Shown here: piece by piece, positions 19,152-20,426 of the stretch
Layout: each line of letters begins with the position of its first letter
How positions within the stretch are numbered: position 1 is the stretch's first letter
IMG/VR virus record: IMGVR_UViG_3300036894_000029
Span: 1 to 20,426 of that record
DNA: 20,426 nt
Strand: one strand, 5' to 3'
DNA from: a virus
Translations under genes and position numbers: made by a program
The notes under the pieces: model-generated
Databases searched by the model: none
Seen by the model: only the letters and a program-made list of their open reading frames with translations
Told to the model about the DNA's origin: nothing

Positions 19152-19907
19152 GTGGAGCCAGAAACTGAGCTTATCGAAGCGATAACGATTCTCGCGGATC
19201 AGGTCTGCGAGATCCTGGAGGCCCCGCGCGGGCTGAAGCACCCGCGCCACCAGGAGCACCTGGCACCGGCTACGGCGCGCGTCAAGGCGGTGCTCGCTCA
19301 CTACTTCCGCCGGCAGGGCGCGGCTATCCTGGAAGACATCCGCCCGCACATCGAGCACGCGCGCGCGATGTTCGAGGAAGCCGAGGACCGAGCAATCCAG
19401 GAAGCCGGAGAGTGGGTGACGATCAACGGACACCCCGTGCTGATCGGCGGCGACGCGGCAGATAACGCGGAGAGAGTCGAGCGCGCGAAAAAGAGCGCGG
19501 TCAGGACGGATAAGGTATCTCAGGACATTGCTGAACGTAGTGAGATCGTACTCGCGAAGGCCCTTGGAATTCCAAAGAGCGGGGACAATCTCGCATTCGA
19601 TGTGCGGAATGATGATGTCGCCATTGAGTGCAAAACTCTTGTGAACGGGAAAAATGAAAGGATCTCAATGGGCAAGGCAGCTCTCGGGCGCAAGATCGCA
19701 GAACAGCGCGCCGAGGGCCTGAAGGCGTATACCGTAGTAGTTGATCGTCGCGCCGAGTACTCATCCAGGATCGGTCATGGTGCTAAGGTTGGAGATCCGC
19801 TCACTGGACATGCGACCTATTATTACAAAGAGGGTCTCGGGTCTTGGCGTCTCGGGTCGATGACCAAAGTCACAATTGCCGAGTTGAAGGAGATAATAAA
19901 GCCATGA
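19152..19907 (+). CDS. Head-module protein with C-terminal PD-(D/E)XK-like nuclease domain
   Basis: A 251-residue protein from GTG 19152. The N-terminal half is helical (RVKAVLAHYFRRQGAAILED, then HIEHARAMFEEAEDRAIQEA) and resembles helical portions of portal-adjacent head proteins; a short motif WVTINGHPVLIGG (88-100) ends it. The C-terminal half has the spacing of a PD-(D/E)XK nuclease: E131 in a first helix, D150 in AFDV, then E159-C-K161, followed by a basic helix (KAALGRKIAEQRAEG) and a strand YTVVVDRRA. GC richness drops near 19500, close to this domain boundary, which suggests a swapped-in domain. Nuclease role is inferred from motif spacing. It may act on DNA at ejection or as a toxin carried in the virion. 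Confidence 0.7.
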   Translation: MEPETELIEAITILADQVCEILEAPRGLKHPRHQEHLAPATARVKAVLAHYFRRQGAAILEDIRPHIEHARAMFEEAEDRAIQEAGEWVTINGHPVLIGGDAADNAERVERAKKSAVRTDKVSQDIAERSEIVLAKALGIPKSGDNLAFDVRNDDVAIECKTLVNGKNERISMGKAALGRKIAEQRAEGLKAYTVVVDRRAEYSSRIGHGAKVGDPLTGHATYYYKEGLGSWRLGSMTKVTIAELKEIIKP

Positions 19908-20197
19908 GTCTTGAACTCGCGAACGAAAAGTGGCTCGGGCACAATCCGAACGGCCTGCTTGGACAATTCGCAACCACCGGCGGTTACACGGAACTGATTG
20001 CGGCGGCCAACGAGAAAGATTATCCGACTCTGTTCCAGTTTTTCGAGGACGGCGTAACCGGAGATGTCGATCAGGTGCGCGCCGAACTCAAGGCGCTTGC
20101 AGCCGTGGCGAGCAAGGATGTGGCTTCCTGTGCGCGTGCCATGCGCGATCTTGCCGAGGGGCAGGAAATGATTATAGTGACCAACGGGGGGAACTGA
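19904..20197 (+). CDS. 97-residue head-module or immunity-like protein
   Basis: ATG 19904 overlaps the nuclease-protein stop (ATGA), with AAGGAG upstream. It begins MSLELANEKWLGHNPNGLLG, then QFATTGGYTELIAAANEKDY and a helical, acidic remainder (DQVRAELKALAAVASKDVAS) ending EMIIVTNGGN. Small acidic proteins directly downstream of a nuclease can be immunity partners, but this one also fits the small head-completion proteins found at this place in phage genomes. I cannot separate these two from sequence. Confidence 0.65.
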   Translation: MSLELANEKWLGHNPNGLLGQFATTGGYTELIAAANEKDYPTLFQFFEDGVTGDVDQVRAELKALAAVASKDVASCARAMRDLAEGQEMIIVTNGGN

Positions 20198-20426
20198 TGG
20201 GCACCGCGACCGGTAAGCGATTCGCCAACGTGCTGCTGCCGTCCAGCGTTTCACCGCTCGCGTTTGCCGTCACGGATTCCGAGGACTCCGAGTATGCCGC
20301 GGCGATCCAGTCTGCCATCGCGGGCGCCGCGAAAGTGCTCTCCGCCGAGATGGAGGCCGGCGACTGGTCCGCGCCGAACGTCGCCACCAATTTTCTGCGC
20401 CAGAACTCGCTGAGCAAACTCACGGG
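20197..20426 (+). CDS. Unknown structural-module protein, cut by the right edge
   Basis: ATG 20197 overlaps the previous stop by one base (TGATG) and follows a GGGGGG run. The 76 codons visible begin MGTATGKRFANVLLPSSVSP and continue with alanine-rich helices (EYAAAIQSAIAGAAKVLSAE). The frame is still open at the window end. Position in the head module suggests a structural or assembly role; no family recognised. Confidence 0.6.
   Translation, partial: MGTATGKRFANVLLPSSVSPLAFAVTDSEDSEYAAAIQSAIAGAAKVLSAEMEAGDWSAPNVATNFLRQNSLSKLT

Noticed and set aside
1-20426. Integrase, attachment sites, tRNA genes, CRISPR arrays or insertion sequences
   Set aside because: Looked for and not seen; no tyrosine or serine recombinase motif, no regularly spaced 25-40 bp repeats beyond those listed, and no transposase. 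Lysogeny therefore cannot be judged from this window.

Overview
The window is a stretch of double-stranded DNA tailed-phage genome (free phage or prophage; Caudoviricetes). Direct evidence is the tightly packed run of small and large genes containing a RusA-type resolvase, a replication-type winged-helix protein, two DNA methyltransferases, a ParB-like protein, both terminase subunits and a portal protein. The DNA is GC-rich, and coding is so dense that most neighbouring genes overlap by 1 to 4 bases (ATGA, GTGA or TAATG junctions). The host cannot be named from the sequence; a high-GC bacterium is the safe statement. No integrase, lysis gene, tRNA, rRNA, CRISPR array or insertion sequence was seen.

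Layout. (1) 1-653, minus strand: a coupled set of three small genes, the last running off the left edge, preceded by a candidate promoter and a structured leader. (2) 654-1013: no convincing gene, but a promoter, interlocking inverted repeats and an AT-rich island. (3) 1014-1439, minus strand: a two-gene operon with a strong promoter placed so that its transcript would be leaderless. It is divergent from (4), which begins at 1541, plus strand, with an HNH-type nuclease gene that also has a leaderless-type promoter. (5) 2014-4777: small early genes, an acidic-tailed protein and RusA. (6) 4774-7673: an N6/N4-type DNA methyltransferase, a replication protein whose gene carries an iteron cluster beside an AT-rich segment (candidate origin), a small paralogue of a gene in region 3, a mini zinc-finger protein and a C5-cytosine methyltransferase. 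(7) 7719-11152: ParB-like protein, ABC-ATPase/GNAT fusion, small and large terminase. (8) 11160-16536: a cargo block inserted between terminase and portal, with its own promoter. It encodes a ribbon-helix-helix protein, mini zinc proteins, four glycosyltransferase-like proteins and a SAM methyltransferase. (9) 16533-20426: portal, an unknown protein, a head-module protein with a C-terminal PD-(D/E)XK-like nuclease domain, and two further head-module genes, the last cut by the right edge.

How the parts may work together (inference): the left and middle regions would handle regulation, replication and recombination. The two methyltransferases and the Mom-like ABC/GNAT protein look like a DNA-modification or anti-restriction set next to the packaging genes. 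The glycosyltransferase block could decorate the virion, the DNA or the host surface. The nuclease-bearing head protein is a candidate virion-carried effector. The strongest novelty candidates are that nuclease fusion, the iteron cluster inside the replication gene, the recurring leaderless promoter architecture, and the cargo block splitting terminase from portal.
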